Positions 17,096-25,506 of a DNA stretch of 64,000 bases are shown one piece after another. Every line of letters starts with the position of its first letter. Positions within the stretch are counted from its first letter, which is position 1. The DNA lies in NCBI GenBank assembly GCA_003574685.1, contig QOCQ01000001.1, positions 186,001-250,000 on the forward strand, written 5' to 3'. This DNA is from Rhodospirillaceae bacterium SYSU D60007. GTDB taxonomy: Bacteria; Pseudomonadota; Alphaproteobacteria; Reyranellales; Reyranellaceae. The notes beneath the pieces are model-generated. The model searched no databases. It had not been told where the DNA came from and was given only the letters and a program-made list of their open reading frames with translations. A program made the translations under genes and the position numbers.

Positions 17096-18307
17096 CTACG
17101 TCCGGCGGCCGGAGACGGCGGTGATCCAGAAGGCCAGCGCTGCCAGCGACAGGCCGAGCAGGGTCCAGACAACGGCGCCATAGCCGCCGGCCAGTGCCCA
17201 GAGCAGCGCCACCAGGAACGGGCCGGCGGCGCGCGCCAGAATGCTGGGCGTGGAGAGTGCACCGCTGATCGCGCCATAGGCGGCCGGTCCGAACAGCTCG
17301 GGCACGATGGTGCCGCGCACGATGGTGACGATGCCGTTGGGAAGCCCGTAGATGATGGCGAAGGCCACCAGCGTGGTACCGCTGGCCGGAAGGAGCAGGA
17401 CGGCGATCGCCACAGGGTAGAGCGCAAGCGACGCCGTGCCGATCAGGCGCGTCGGTAGAAACCGCGAGAGGGCGACGAACAGCAGGCGGCCGGCGACCTG
17501 CATCGGCCCGATCACAGCGTAGCCCGCCACTATGGTAGCCATCGGCAGGCCGCGCTCCAGCATCAGCGGCACCAGGTGGAAGCCGACCGCAGTGAACACG
17601 AGGCTCAGCGCCGTGAAGCAGACGGCCAGTCCCCAGAATGCCGGCCGCCGCAGCGCGGTATGCAGCGCATCGCGATCGCGCGGCGCGTTGCGGGCATTGT
17701 CGCCCGTAATGACCGGGGGGATCAGGAACCAGTGCAGTAGCGCGCACAGCAGATTGCAGGCCGCCATGACCAGCAGCGCGTCGCGCCAGCCGATGCGGTC
17801 GACCAGAAGCTGGATCAGCGGAATGAAGACGGTGCTGGCAAAGCCACCGACCAGCGTCACCGCCGTGATGGCGCGCCGGAAGTCGCGCGGAAAGGTGCGG
17901 GTCATCGCCGCGAAAGCGGGCTCATAGAGCGTGCCGGCCATCGACACACCCATCAGCGCCCACAGCGCGTAGAAGGCCCAGAGCGCGCCGATCCACGACC
18001 ATGCCGCCAGAAGCACCGCGCCGGCGAGGGAGGCCAGCGTCATCAACCCGCGCGCACCGTGGCGATCGATCCACACGCCGGCAGCGAAGGTGCACAGGCC
18101 CGCGGCCAGCAGACCCACCGAGAGGGCACCGTTCAGCTCCGTGCGCGACCAGTCGAGCTCGCGTTCCATCGGCACGACCAGCACGGCGAAGCCGTAATAG
18201 AGCGTGCCCCATGAAATGAGCTGGGCCGTCGACACGCCCCAGACGATCGTCCATGCCTGTCGGCCACGCAGCTCCAGCCCGGCATGTGGTGTTGGTGATT
18301 TGCCCAT
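17096..18307 (-). CDS. MFS transporter
   Basis: A 403-residue major facilitator protein with about twelve hydrophobic segments, starting at WTIVWGVSTAQLISWGTLYYGF. The loop WIDRHGARGLMTLA between helices 2 and 3 matches the MFS A-motif region (G-x-x-x-D-R-x-G). The pattern resembles monocarboxylate/oxalate-formate type transporters, but the substrate cannot be read from sequence. It follows the RlmI-like gene on the same strand by 22 nt. Confidence 0.88.
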   Translation of the reverse strand: MGKSPTPHAGLELRGRQAWTIVWGVSTAQLISWGTLYYGFAVLVVPMERELDWSRTELNGALSVGLLAAGLCTFAAGVWIDRHGARGLMTLASLAGAVLLAAWSWIGALWAFYALWALMGVSMAGTLYEPAFAAMTRTFPRDFRRAITAVTLVGGFASTVFIPLIQLLVDRIGWRDALLVMAACNLLCALLHWFLIPPVITGDNARNAPRDRDALHTALRRPAFWGLAVCFTALSLVFTAVGFHLVPLMLERGLPMATIVAGYAVIGPMQVAGRLLFVALSRFLPTRLIGTASLALYPVAIAVLLLPASGTTLVAFAIIYGLPNGIVTIVRGTIVPELFGPAAYGAISGALSTPSILARAAGPFLVALLWALAGGYGAVVWTLLGLSLAALAFWITAVSGRRT

Positions 18308-18329
18308 GGGGAGGTTGAGGCCGCGAAAC

Positions 18330-19520
18330 TCAATCGAGCGAGAGCAGCAGGCCCTTCAGGTAGGCGGTTTCCGGCAGGCTGGGATGCACGGGATGATCCA
18401 TGCCCGCGCCGGAGGCTCGCAGCACGCGCGCCTGGCGGCCGGCATCGTGCAGACCACGGCGCACCTGCTCGGCGAACAGCGGGGGATCGACGAGATGGGA
18501 GCACGAGGCGACGAACAGCAGACCGCCCGGTGACACAAGCGGTGCTGCCAGCCGCACCATCTTGCGGTAGCCCTGGGCGCCGGGTTTCAGATCCTTGCGG
18601 CTTTTGACGAAGGCCGGCGGGTCGCACACCACGATGTCGAAGTGCTCGCCCTGCTGCGCAAGCTGCGCCAGCGCCTCAAAGGCTTCGGCGCGGTGGAAGG
18701 TGCAGCATCCGGCCGCCTGGTTCAGCTCGGCGGCCTGCCTGGCCAGATCGAGCGCCGGCTGCGAGCGATCGACCAGCAGAACCTGCGCCGCGCCATTGAT
18801 GGCGGCCAGCACGCCGAAGCCGCCGGCATATGCCCAGACATCCAGCACCCTCGCGCCATCGGCGAAGGCCGCGACCATGGCGCGGTTGTCGCGCTGATCG
18901 AAGAACCAGCCGGTCTTCTGTCCGCCGACGGGATCGCAGACAAAGCGGGCGCCGTTCTCGAGAAGACCGACGGTGCCGGAAATGTCGCCCTTCACCACGC
19001 GCGTCTCGAGCTCCAGCCCCTCCAGCTTGCGCGCCGGCGAATCGTTCTTCAGCAGAACGGCCTGCGGCGCCACCGCCGCCTCGATCGCGCCGAGGATGTC
19101 ATCGGTGAGAAGCTCCATCCCGGCGGTGTTGATCTGCACGACGCACACATCGCCGTAGCGGTCGATGATCAGGCCGGGCAGGCCGTCGGCCTCGGCATGC
19201 ACCAGGCGGTAGTGAGGGACACCGCCGTATAGCCGTGTGCGCAGTCGCAGGGCCGAGGCGATGCGGTCCTCGATCAGCGCGCGGTCGATGCGTACCTCGC
19301 CGTCGCCCGATAGCAGGCGCGCCGCGATCAACGAATGCGGATTGAAGGTGGCAACGCCCAGGACATCGCCCCCTGCGGCCCGCAGCACGACAGGCGATCC
19401 GGGCGCGATGGCCTTCGTGGCCGGCTCCATCAGGATCTCGTTGGAGAACGCCCATGGGTGACCATGCCGCAACCGGCGATCCTCGCCGGCGCGCATCAGG
19501 ACACTGGGGTACTTCGCCAT
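18330..19520 (-). CDS. rlmI: Class I SAM-dependent rRNA (cytosine-C5) methyltransferase, RlmI-like
   Basis: A 396-residue protein with an N-terminal PUA-type RNA-binding domain (RHGHPWAFSNEI, PGSPVVLRAAGGDVLG) and a C-terminal Rossmann methyltransferase (VLDVWAYAGGFGVLAA as SAM motif I, VVCDPPAFVKSRKDL as motif IV, with later SCSHLV). The E. coli homologue RlmI methylates C1962 of 23S rRNA; whether this protein has exactly that target is inferred. ATG 19520 has GGAG 6-7 nt upstream. Confidence 0.9.
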   Translation of the reverse strand: MAKYPSVLMRAGEDRRLRHGHPWAFSNEILMEPATKAIAPGSPVVLRAAGGDVLGVATFNPHSLIAARLLSGDGEVRIDRALIEDRIASALRLRTRLYGGVPHYRLVHAEADGLPGLIIDRYGDVCVVQINTAGMELLTDDILGAIEAAVAPQAVLLKNDSPARKLEGLELETRVVKGDISGTVGLLENGARFVCDPVGGQKTGWFFDQRDNRAMVAAFADGARVLDVWAYAGGFGVLAAINGAAQVLLVDRSQPALDLARQAAELNQAAGCCTFHRAEAFEALAQLAQQGEHFDIVVCDPPAFVKSRKDLKPGAQGYRKMVRLAAPLVSPGGLLFVASCSHLVDPPLFAEQVRRGLHDAGRQARVLRASGAGMDHPVHPSLPETAYLKGLLLSLD

Positions 19521-19598
19521 AAAGACTCCGACGCGTGGCCTTGCCAGGTTCGTACTACCGCGACTGCCGTGCGATGCGAAGCTGGAAAACTGTTGCCT

Positions 19599-19640
19599 GT
19601 CATCCTGACCGCAGCGAGAGCCTTCATGGTGAGTCTGTCG
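19599..19640. repeat. Degenerate relative of repeat A
   Basis: GCCTTCATGGTGAGTCTGTCG near 19619-19640 matches most of one arm of the 1060-1141 repeat, without a second arm. It is preceded by GTCATCCTGACCGCAGCGAG, which resembles another common dispersed repeat. The 162-nt gap between ggt and the RlmI-like gene holds little else. Confidence 0.4.
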
Positions 19641-19682
19641 TGCAGGACTTCGTTGCACAATGGCGCGGCCGTCCTCCAGATC

Positions 19683-21494
19683 TCACTCGCCGCGGACAGC
19701 GCCGTCGCGGCGGGGGTCGGCGCCGCCGTCGTAGCCGATGAGCTTGCCAGCGCTGTCATAGCGCGCGCGAATGCCATGCAGGCCGCCATGATGCGTGCGG
19801 ATGATGACGTCATGGCCAATGGCGCGAAGCCGATCGGCAATGCGGCCGGCGTCGGGATGGGATTCGATCTCGGTGATACCGGTGCGATTAAGCACGCGGG
19901 GTGCTGCTATCGCTTCCTGCATGCTCTGCGCCTGGCCGTGGAGCAACCGCAGCGTCACCTGCGCTACATCGCCGATAATGCGCGAGCCGCCGGCGGATCC
20001 GATCGCGAAAGCGAAGCGGCCATCGGCGTCGATGGCGATGAGGGGCGCCATTGAGGAACGCGGCCGTTTGCCGGGCTGCACGCGATTGGCGACCGGGCGG
20101 CCGTCCCGTGTCGGCGTGTCGCTGAAATCCGTGAGCTCATTGTTGAGCAGGAAGCCACCGGCCATGCGACGTGCACCGAAGCCTGCCTCGATGGTGGTGG
20201 TGAACGACACGACGTTACCCTCCCGATCGACGATCGTCATGTGGCTGGTTCCGGATTCGGGCTTGGGCGGTGCCGCCGAGGGCGTCAGCGCCGGTGCACC
20301 GGGCGGTGCGCCCGGGGCGACCGCGTCGAGGGCGCGGCAGGGATCCATCTGCGCCCGGCGCGCGGCGAGATAGTCGGGATCGAGCAATCCGTCGACAGGC
20401 ACGGCGACGAAGGAGGGATCGGCCACCCAGCGATTGCGATCCGCGAAGGCAAGGCGGCCCGCCTCCGCCAGCAGATGGAGTGGATCGCCGCAACCCGGTG
20501 CCGACGGCGATGAGGATGATGATGATGATGATGGCGCGGCCAGATACAGGATCTGCAGGACGGCGAGCGTGCCTGATGTCGGCGGTCCCATGCCGCAGAT
20601 CGTCACCAGCGTGCCGCCTTCCGACCGTACCCCTTCCTGCGGCACGCGGCGACACAGCGGTGTGCGCTGCAGGGGCCGGTATGCGGCAAGGTCTTCCCGC
20701 GTCATCGAGCCTGGCCGGGGTGTCCGCCGCACGGCCGCCACGATCTCCTCTGCCAGCGGGCCGGTGTACAGGACACCAGCGCCCTTGTCGGCCAGCAGGC
20801 GCATGGTGGCCGCCAGCATCGGGTTCCGCATCGTCTCGCCCTGCTTTCGGGGCGAACCGTCTGTATGGAAGTAGATCGCGCGGCCCTGCGGATCGTTGCG
20901 CAAGACGCTTTCCTCGGCCAGCGCGCGCGCCAGACGATGCGGGACGGGGAAACCCTGTTCGGCAAGCCTGATCGCCGGATCGAACAGGTCGCGCCACGGC
21001 AGCTGGCCATGGCGACGATGCACGTCCTCCAGCATGCGCATGACGCCCGGCACGCCTACTGAAAGCCCTGATACGACCGCGAACGGAAAGGGAAGCGGCT
21101 TGTCGTCCTTTCCGAGGAACAGGGTTTCGGGGGCACCGGCCGGTGCGGTTTCGCGGCCATCCCAGGCCGTCACCTGCCGGCTGCGCGCGTCGTAGTGCAG
21201 CAGGAAGCCGCCGCCGCCAATGCCGGATGCCTGCGGCTCGACGACGCCCAGGACCATCTGCACGGCAATGGCCGCGTCCACCGCCGACCCGCCAGCCTTC
21301 AGGATCGCAAGCCCTGCCTCGCTGGCCAGCGGGTGGGCCGCAGCAACCATGTGGGTCTTCGCCAGGACCGCCGTTGACTCGCGCGCCACCGCCGGCCCGG
21401 GCGACAGTACCAGCACGAGAACGCCGAGCAGGACGAGTCCCTTCTCCCCGCGAAGGCGGGGAGAAGGTGGCGCGCAGCGCCGGATGAGGGGCAT
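19683..21494 (-). CDS. ggt: Gamma-glutamyltransferase
   Basis: A periplasmic Ntn-hydrolase that cleaves glutathione and transfers gamma-glutamyl groups; the proenzyme splits itself before a threonine, here in ESGTSHMTIVD. Other motifs are KAGGSAVDAAIAVQ, GIGGGGFLLHY, RPGSMTREDLAAY and GGSRIIGDVAQV. The N-terminus is uncertain. ATG 21494 gives a 603-residue product whose first 20 or so residues come from dispersed repeat C, followed by a hydrophobic LVLLGVLVLVLSPGPAVA signal core. GTG 21416 would give 577 residues with a very short signal. A serine run (eight consecutive) is encoded by a trinucleotide tract at 20509-20532. Confidence 0.88.
   Translation of the reverse strand: MPLIRRCAPPSPRLRGEKGLVLLGVLVLVLSPGPAVARESTAVLAKTHMVAAAHPLASEAGLAILKAGGSAVDAAIAVQMVLGVVEPQASGIGGGGFLLHYDARSRQVTAWDGRETAPAGAPETLFLGKDDKPLPFPFAVVSGLSVGVPGVMRMLEDVHRRHGQLPWRDLFDPAIRLAEQGFPVPHRLARALAEESVLRNDPQGRAIYFHTDGSPRKQGETMRNPMLAATMRLLADKGAGVLYTGPLAEEIVAAVRRTPRPGSMTREDLAAYRPLQRTPLCRRVPQEGVRSEGGTLVTICGMGPPTSGTLAVLQILYLAAPSSSSSSSSPSAPGCGDPLHLLAEAGRLAFADRNRWVADPSFVAVPVDGLLDPDYLAARRAQMDPCRALDAVAPGAPPGAPALTPSAAPPKPESGTSHMTIVDREGNVVSFTTTIEAGFGARRMAGGFLLNNELTDFSDTPTRDGRPVANRVQPGKRPRSSMAPLIAIDADGRFAFAIGSAGGSRIIGDVAQVTLRLLHGQAQSMQEAIAAPRVLNRTGITEIESHPDAGRIADRLRAIGHDVIIRTHHGGLHGIRARYDSAGKLIGYDGGADPRRDGAVRGE
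20509..20532. repeat. Trinucleotide (GAT) microsatellite inside ggt
   Basis: The plus strand reads GAT GAG followed by six GAT units. In the ggt frame this gives a serine run within a low-complexity loop just before the SAPGCGDP segment. Changes in copy number would alter loop length without a frameshift. Confidence 0.85.
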
Positions 21495-21629
21495 CGCGAT
21501 GCCGAAACAGACACGATGCAACGATGGCAGGCGCTTTGTGCCCGCAAGCCAACGCCATGTTCGTTGCGAGGCCGCGAAGCCCCTTATCCGCCCTTCCGGC
21601 ACCTTCTCCCCGCCTGCGCGGGGAGAAGG
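21440..21629. repeat. Dispersed inverted repeat C, copy 2
   Basis: Left unit 21440-21491 and inverted right unit 21578-21629 match copy 1 closely; the right hairpin has CTGCGCGG in place of CTTCGCGG. About 85 nt of unrelated sequence separates them. The left unit abuts, and probably supplies, the start of ggt on the minus strand. The 118 nt between the right unit and the P1-peptidase start show no clear promoter. Confidence 0.92.
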
Positions 21630-21747
21630 CAGAAAAGGGAGAGAGCAAATCATGGCGCAGAGCCTGCGCAGGATGCGACGTGCTTGGCAACAAGGGCTTT
21701 GCACGAACCATTGCCATTCGGCGGGTTGCCTGCCATGACCATCGGCC

Positions 21748-22812
21748 ATGCGAGCCGGCCCGCGCAATCTCATCACCGATGTTGACGGCATTCTGGTGGG
21801 CAATGCCGAAGACCATCGCGTGCGCAGCGGCACGACGGTTGTGCTGTGCGAGCAGCCGGCCCGTGCCGCGTGCGACGTGCGTGGCGGCGCACCCGGGACG
21901 CGCGAGACCGACCTGCTGGATCCGTCCTGCCTTGTCGCGGCGATCGATGCGGTGGCCCTCTCGGGCGGCTCGGCGTTCGGCCTGTCGGCGGCCGACGGTG
22001 CCATGAAATGGCTGCGCGAGCAGGGCCGCGGCGTGCCCATTGGGCCGGTCGCGGTACCGATCGTGCCGACGGCGATCCTGTTCGATCTTCTCAACGGCGG
22101 CGACAAGGACTGGCCGTGGCCGCCGTATCGTGAGCTGGGATATGCCGCCGCCGCAGCGACAGGTAAAGACTTTGCGCTCGGCAATACCGGCGCGGGCCTG
22201 GGCGCGCGGGCCGGCAATCTGAAGGGCGGCCTGGGCAGCGCTTCGGCGATCGACGACGCGAGCGGCCTGCAGGTGGGTGCCCTGGTGGCTGTCAATGCGC
22301 GCGGCTTCACGACCATGGGCGACATGCCGCAGTTCTGGGCCTGGCCGCTGGAGCAGGGCGGCGAATTTGGCGGCCTGCCGCCGCCGCCGCGCGGGTTGGA
22401 GTTGCGCATTTCGCATCAGCGCGGTGAGCTTTCGCACGACATCGGACCCGCCGAAGCCGCCGCGGCCGATCCGCGCGGCAATACCACCATCGCAGTGGTG
22501 GCAACCAACGCGCGGCTCGACAAGGCCGGCTGCCGGCGGCTGGCGGTGATGGCGCAGGACGGGCTGGCGCGCGCGATCAGGCCCGTGCACACGCCGCAGG
22601 ACGGAGACACCGTCTTTGCCCTTGCCACCGGCCGGCAGGGCGCACCTCCGGATCCGCTGGCGCTGGCCGAGCTGGGTACGCTGGCGGCCGACTGCCTGGC
22701 GCGTGCCGTCGCACGGGCGATCTACCACGCGGCGACGCTGGGCGCGGCGCGAAGCTGGCGGGACACGTTCCCGCAGGCTGGCAGCGTGGACGCCTCCGGT
22801 GCGAAAAGTTAA
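21748..22812 (+). CDS. P1-family (DmpA/NylC-like, S58) peptidase
   Basis: A 354-residue N-terminal-nucleophile hydrolase. Typical segments are the N-terminal ITDVDGILVGNAEDHRVRSG, RGGAPGTRETDLLDP, ALSGGSAFGLSAADGAM and GNTTIAVVATNA, the last holding the probable self-cleavage site and Thr nucleophile. Relatives include the aminopeptidase DmpA and nylon-oligomer hydrolases; the natural substrate is unknown. No signal peptide is seen. Divergent from ggt across repeat C and upstream of the ABC operon, which might suggest peptide scavenging. Confidence 0.88.
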   Translation: MRAGPRNLITDVDGILVGNAEDHRVRSGTTVVLCEQPARAACDVRGGAPGTRETDLLDPSCLVAAIDAVALSGGSAFGLSAADGAMKWLREQGRGVPIGPVAVPIVPTAILFDLLNGGDKDWPWPPYRELGYAAAAATGKDFALGNTGAGLGARAGNLKGGLGSASAIDDASGLQVGALVAVNARGFTTMGDMPQFWAWPLEQGGEFGGLPPPPRGLELRISHQRGELSHDIGPAEAAAADPRGNTTIAVVATNARLDKAGCRRLAVMAQDGLARAIRPVHTPQDGDTVFALATGRQGAPPDPLALAELGTLAADCLARAVARAIYHAATLGAARSWRDTFPQAGSVDASGAKS

Positions 22813-22864
22813 GGTCCGCGCCTGCGGATCGCCGCCCGCGCGGTGGCATGCGATGGAGGCAGAG

Positions 22865-24385
22865 ATGAGCGAGTTTACCCGCCGCCGGCTGGGCGGGCTT
22901 GTAGGCGGCGCCGGCGCGCTGGCGCTGATGGGGGCCGCGCCGCGGGCTCACGCACAGGCGCCCGCACGCGCGAAGGACGGCGTCGTGGTCATCGGCATGT
23001 CGCTGGAGCCGCCAGTGCTCGACCCCAACCTCAACGCAGCCTCGGCGGTGCGGGAGATCACCTATCAGAACATCTACGAAAGCCTCACGCGCATCGACCG
23101 CAACGGCAAGATCATTCCCGGCCTGGCGGAGAGCTGGACGATCTCCGAGGACGGCCAGCAGTTCGTCTTCAAGCTGCGGGCGGGCGTGAAGTATCACGAC
23201 GGCGAGCCGTGCGAGGCGGCCGACGTGAAGTTCACGCTCGATCGTCTGTCCGCACCCGACGCGACCGCACCCGGCAAGTCGCTCTACACCAGCATCAAGA
23301 GCGTCGATGTGGTGGATGCAACAACGGTGCGCGTCAACTTGAAGAGCCCGGACGCCTTTTTCCTGTTCAACGTCGGCATTGGCGATGCCGCGATCATGGG
23401 CCGCAAGAGCGCGGCCAGCAACGGCACGAAGCCGATCGGCACCGGCCCCTTCATGTTCAAGGAGCGCAAGGAGGGCGATTCGGTGCTGCTCGTGAAGTGG
23501 CCGGGCTATCGCGATCCGGGCTCGATCAAGCTCAATACGCTGCTGTTCAAGTTCATCAAGGACCCGGCGGCCCAGCTCAATGCGCTGAAGGCCGGCGACG
23601 TCGATACCTTCCCCGGCTTCCAGTCGCCCGAGCAGGTGAACCAGATCAAGGCCGACCCGCGCTTTGCGGTGGTCGTCGGCTCGACCCAGGGCGAGACGAT
23701 CCTGGCGACCAACAATGCCAAAAAGCCGATGAGCGACCTCAAGGTGCGCCAGGCCATCGCGCATGCCATCAATCGCGAGGACCTGATTGCCGGCGAGAAC
23801 GGCTTTGCGCTGCCCATCGGCAGCCACTTCCCGCCGCACGATCCGGCCTATGTCGATCTTACAAAGACCTATCCGTTCGACATCGCGAAGGCGAAAAAGC
23901 TTCTGGCTGAAGCCGGGCATCCCAACGGTTTCGAGGCCAGCCTCAAGCTGCCGCCGGTAGGCTATGCGCAGCGGTCGGGCGAGATCATTGTCAGCCAGCT
24001 CGGCAAGCTCGGGATCAAGCTGTCGATCACCCAGCTCCAATGGCCGCAGTGGCTGCAGGAGGTGTTCAAGGACAAGAACTACGACTTCACCATCGTGGCC
24101 CACACCGAGGCCAACGACCTCGACCGCTATGCGCGTGACGGCTACTACTGGGGCTACGATTCGAAAGCCTTCAAGGAGAACTGGGCCGCCGTGGTGAAGG
24201 AGGTCGATCCGGCGAAGCGGATGGAGCTGCTGAAGAAGGCGCAGAAGATCATCGCCGACGACGCGGTCAACGGCTTCCTCTACCAGCTCGGCAAGGTCGG
24301 CGTCTGGAACAAGAACCTGATCGGCATGTGGGAGAACTCGCCCACCCCGTCCATCGACATGTCCGGCGTGTACTGGAAGGTGTGA
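22865..24385 (+). CDS. ABC transporter substrate-binding protein, peptide/nickel (family 5) type
   Basis: A 506-residue periplasmic solute-binding protein. It begins with a twin-arginine-like signal (FTRRRLGGLVGGAGALALMGAA, cleaved after AHAQA), then the SBP_bac_5 fold: EPPVLDPNLNAASAVREI, YESLTRIDRNGKIIPGLAE, LRAGVKYHDGEPCEAADV and FTLDRL. ATG 22865 is preceded by GGAGG with 6-nt spacing; an upstream in-frame ATG at 22853 lacks this. The two permease genes follow after repeat C copy 3. Ligand could be a dipeptide, an oligopeptide or another small solute. Confidence 0.93.
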   Translation: MSEFTRRRLGGLVGGAGALALMGAAPRAHAQAPARAKDGVVVIGMSLEPPVLDPNLNAASAVREITYQNIYESLTRIDRNGKIIPGLAESWTISEDGQQFVFKLRAGVKYHDGEPCEAADVKFTLDRLSAPDATAPGKSLYTSIKSVDVVDATTVRVNLKSPDAFFLFNVGIGDAAIMGRKSAASNGTKPIGTGPFMFKERKEGDSVLLVKWPGYRDPGSIKLNTLLFKFIKDPAAQLNALKAGDVDTFPGFQSPEQVNQIKADPRFAVVVGSTQGETILATNNAKKPMSDLKVRQAIAHAINREDLIAGENGFALPIGSHFPPHDPAYVDLTKTYPFDIAKAKKLLAEAGHPNGFEASLKLPPVGYAQRSGEIIVSQLGKLGIKLSITQLQWPQWLQEVFKDKNYDFTIVAHTEANDLDRYARDGYYWGYDSKAFKENWAAVVKEVDPAKRMELLKKAQKIIADDAVNGFLYQLGKVGVWNKNLIGMWENSPTPSIDMSGVYWKV

Positions 24386-24399
24386 TGGCCCCTTATGGC

Positions 24400-24539
24400 C
24401 CTTCCCCCGGAGGGGGAAGGTGGCGCGCAGCGCCGGAAGGGGGATGCCGCCACAGGCACGGCGTCAAAGGCGAGACGCCGAAGGTGTTGCACCATCCCCC
24501 TTCCGCCCCTTCGGGGCACCTTCCCCCTCCGGGGGAAGG
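24400..24539. repeat. Dispersed inverted repeat C variant, copy 3, inside the ABC operon
   Basis: Left unit from 24400 (CCTTCCCCCGGAGGGGGAAGG, then GGCGCGCAGCGCCGGAAGGG) and inverted right unit 24495-24539. The stems differ from copies 1 and 2, but the GTGGCGCGCAGCGCCGGA core is identical. It separates the substrate-binding gene from its permease genes and could set their relative expression by stabilising or ending the upstream message. Confidence 0.9.
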
Positions 24540-24558
24540 CAGTCCTGCCTGAGAGCGT

Positions 24559-25506
24559 ATGCTGGACTTTCTGCTTCGTCGGTTGTCGGCGGCGCTGGTG
24601 ACGCTGGTGCTGGCCAGCGTCGTGGTGTTTGCGGTGCTGGAGATCCTGCCGGGCGATCCGGCGCTGGTGATGCTGGGCACCGAAGCGCGGCCGGATACGC
24701 TGGCGGCGTTGCGCGCGAAGCTGGGGTTCGACCGGCCGGCACCCGAGCGCTACGTGAGCTGGATCGCAGGCTTGCTGACCTTTGATCTCGGCAACAGCCA
24801 TGCGTACGGCACGCCGGTCTCCAAGCTCATCCTCGACCGGCTGGTGGTGACCCTGCCGCTGGCCGCCATGGCGCTTAGCTTCTCGATGTGCGTCGCCATT
24901 CCGCTGGGCGTCTTCGCGGCCTCGCGGCGGGGCCGCGCCGCTGACTGGCTGGTGATGGGCTTCGGCCAGCTCGGCATTTCGATTCCCAATTTCTGGTTCG
25001 GCATCCTGCTGGCGCTGGTCTTCGCAGTGGCGCTGAAGCTGTTCCCGGCCGGCGGCTTTCCGGGGTGGGGCACAGACTTCGCGGCGTCCCTGCACGCGCT
25101 GATCCTGCCGGCGCTGTCGCTCAGCCTGCCCGAGATCGCCATCCTCTCGCGCGTCACGCGCTCCTCGATGCTCGATACCTTGCGCGAGGACTATGTGCGC
25201 ACCGCCCGTGCCAAGGGGGTAGCCGAGCGCGACGTGCTGATGCGCCATGCGCTGCGCAACGCACTGATTCCCATCGTGACCATCGCCGGCTTGCTGGCCG
25301 GCTTTCTGGTCGCGGGCGCCATCATCGTCGAAACCGTGTTCTACCTGCCTGGCGTCGGCAAGCTGGTGTTCGATTCGATCAACAATCGCGACCTGATCGT
25401 CATCAAGAACGTGGTGCTGTTGCTGACGATACTGGTGCTGCTGGTGAACCTGATCGTCGACATGATCTACGTCATGCTCGATCCGCGGCCCAAGGTGCAG
25501 GCATGA
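24559..25506 (+). CDS. ABC transporter permease, DppB-like
   Basis: A 315-residue inner-membrane permease with six hydrophobic segments. It begins MLDFLLRRLSAALVTLVLAS, has the family loop LPGDPALVMLGTEA, and the EAA loop that contacts the ATPase is DYVRTARAKGVAERDVLMRHALRN (seen in parts). It overlaps the second permease by 4 nt (ATGA). It is the first membrane half of the importer whose binding protein lies upstream. Confidence 0.93.
   Translation: MLDFLLRRLSAALVTLVLASVVVFAVLEILPGDPALVMLGTEARPDTLAALRAKLGFDRPAPERYVSWIAGLLTFDLGNSHAYGTPVSKLILDRLVVTLPLAAMALSFSMCVAIPLGVFAASRRGRAADWLVMGFGQLGISIPNFWFGILLALVFAVALKLFPAGGFPGWGTDFAASLHALILPALSLSLPEIAILSRVTRSSMLDTLREDYVRTARAKGVAERDVLMRHALRNALIPIVTIAGLLAGFLVAGAIIVETVFYLPGVGKLVFDSINNRDLIVIKNVVLLLTILVLLVNLIVDMIYVMLDPRPKVQA

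Noticed and set aside
20509-20532. GAT tract as a possible CRISPR or phase-variation switch
   Set aside because: Units are 3 nt with no spacers, and changes stay in frame, so neither a CRISPR nor an on/off switch is supported.
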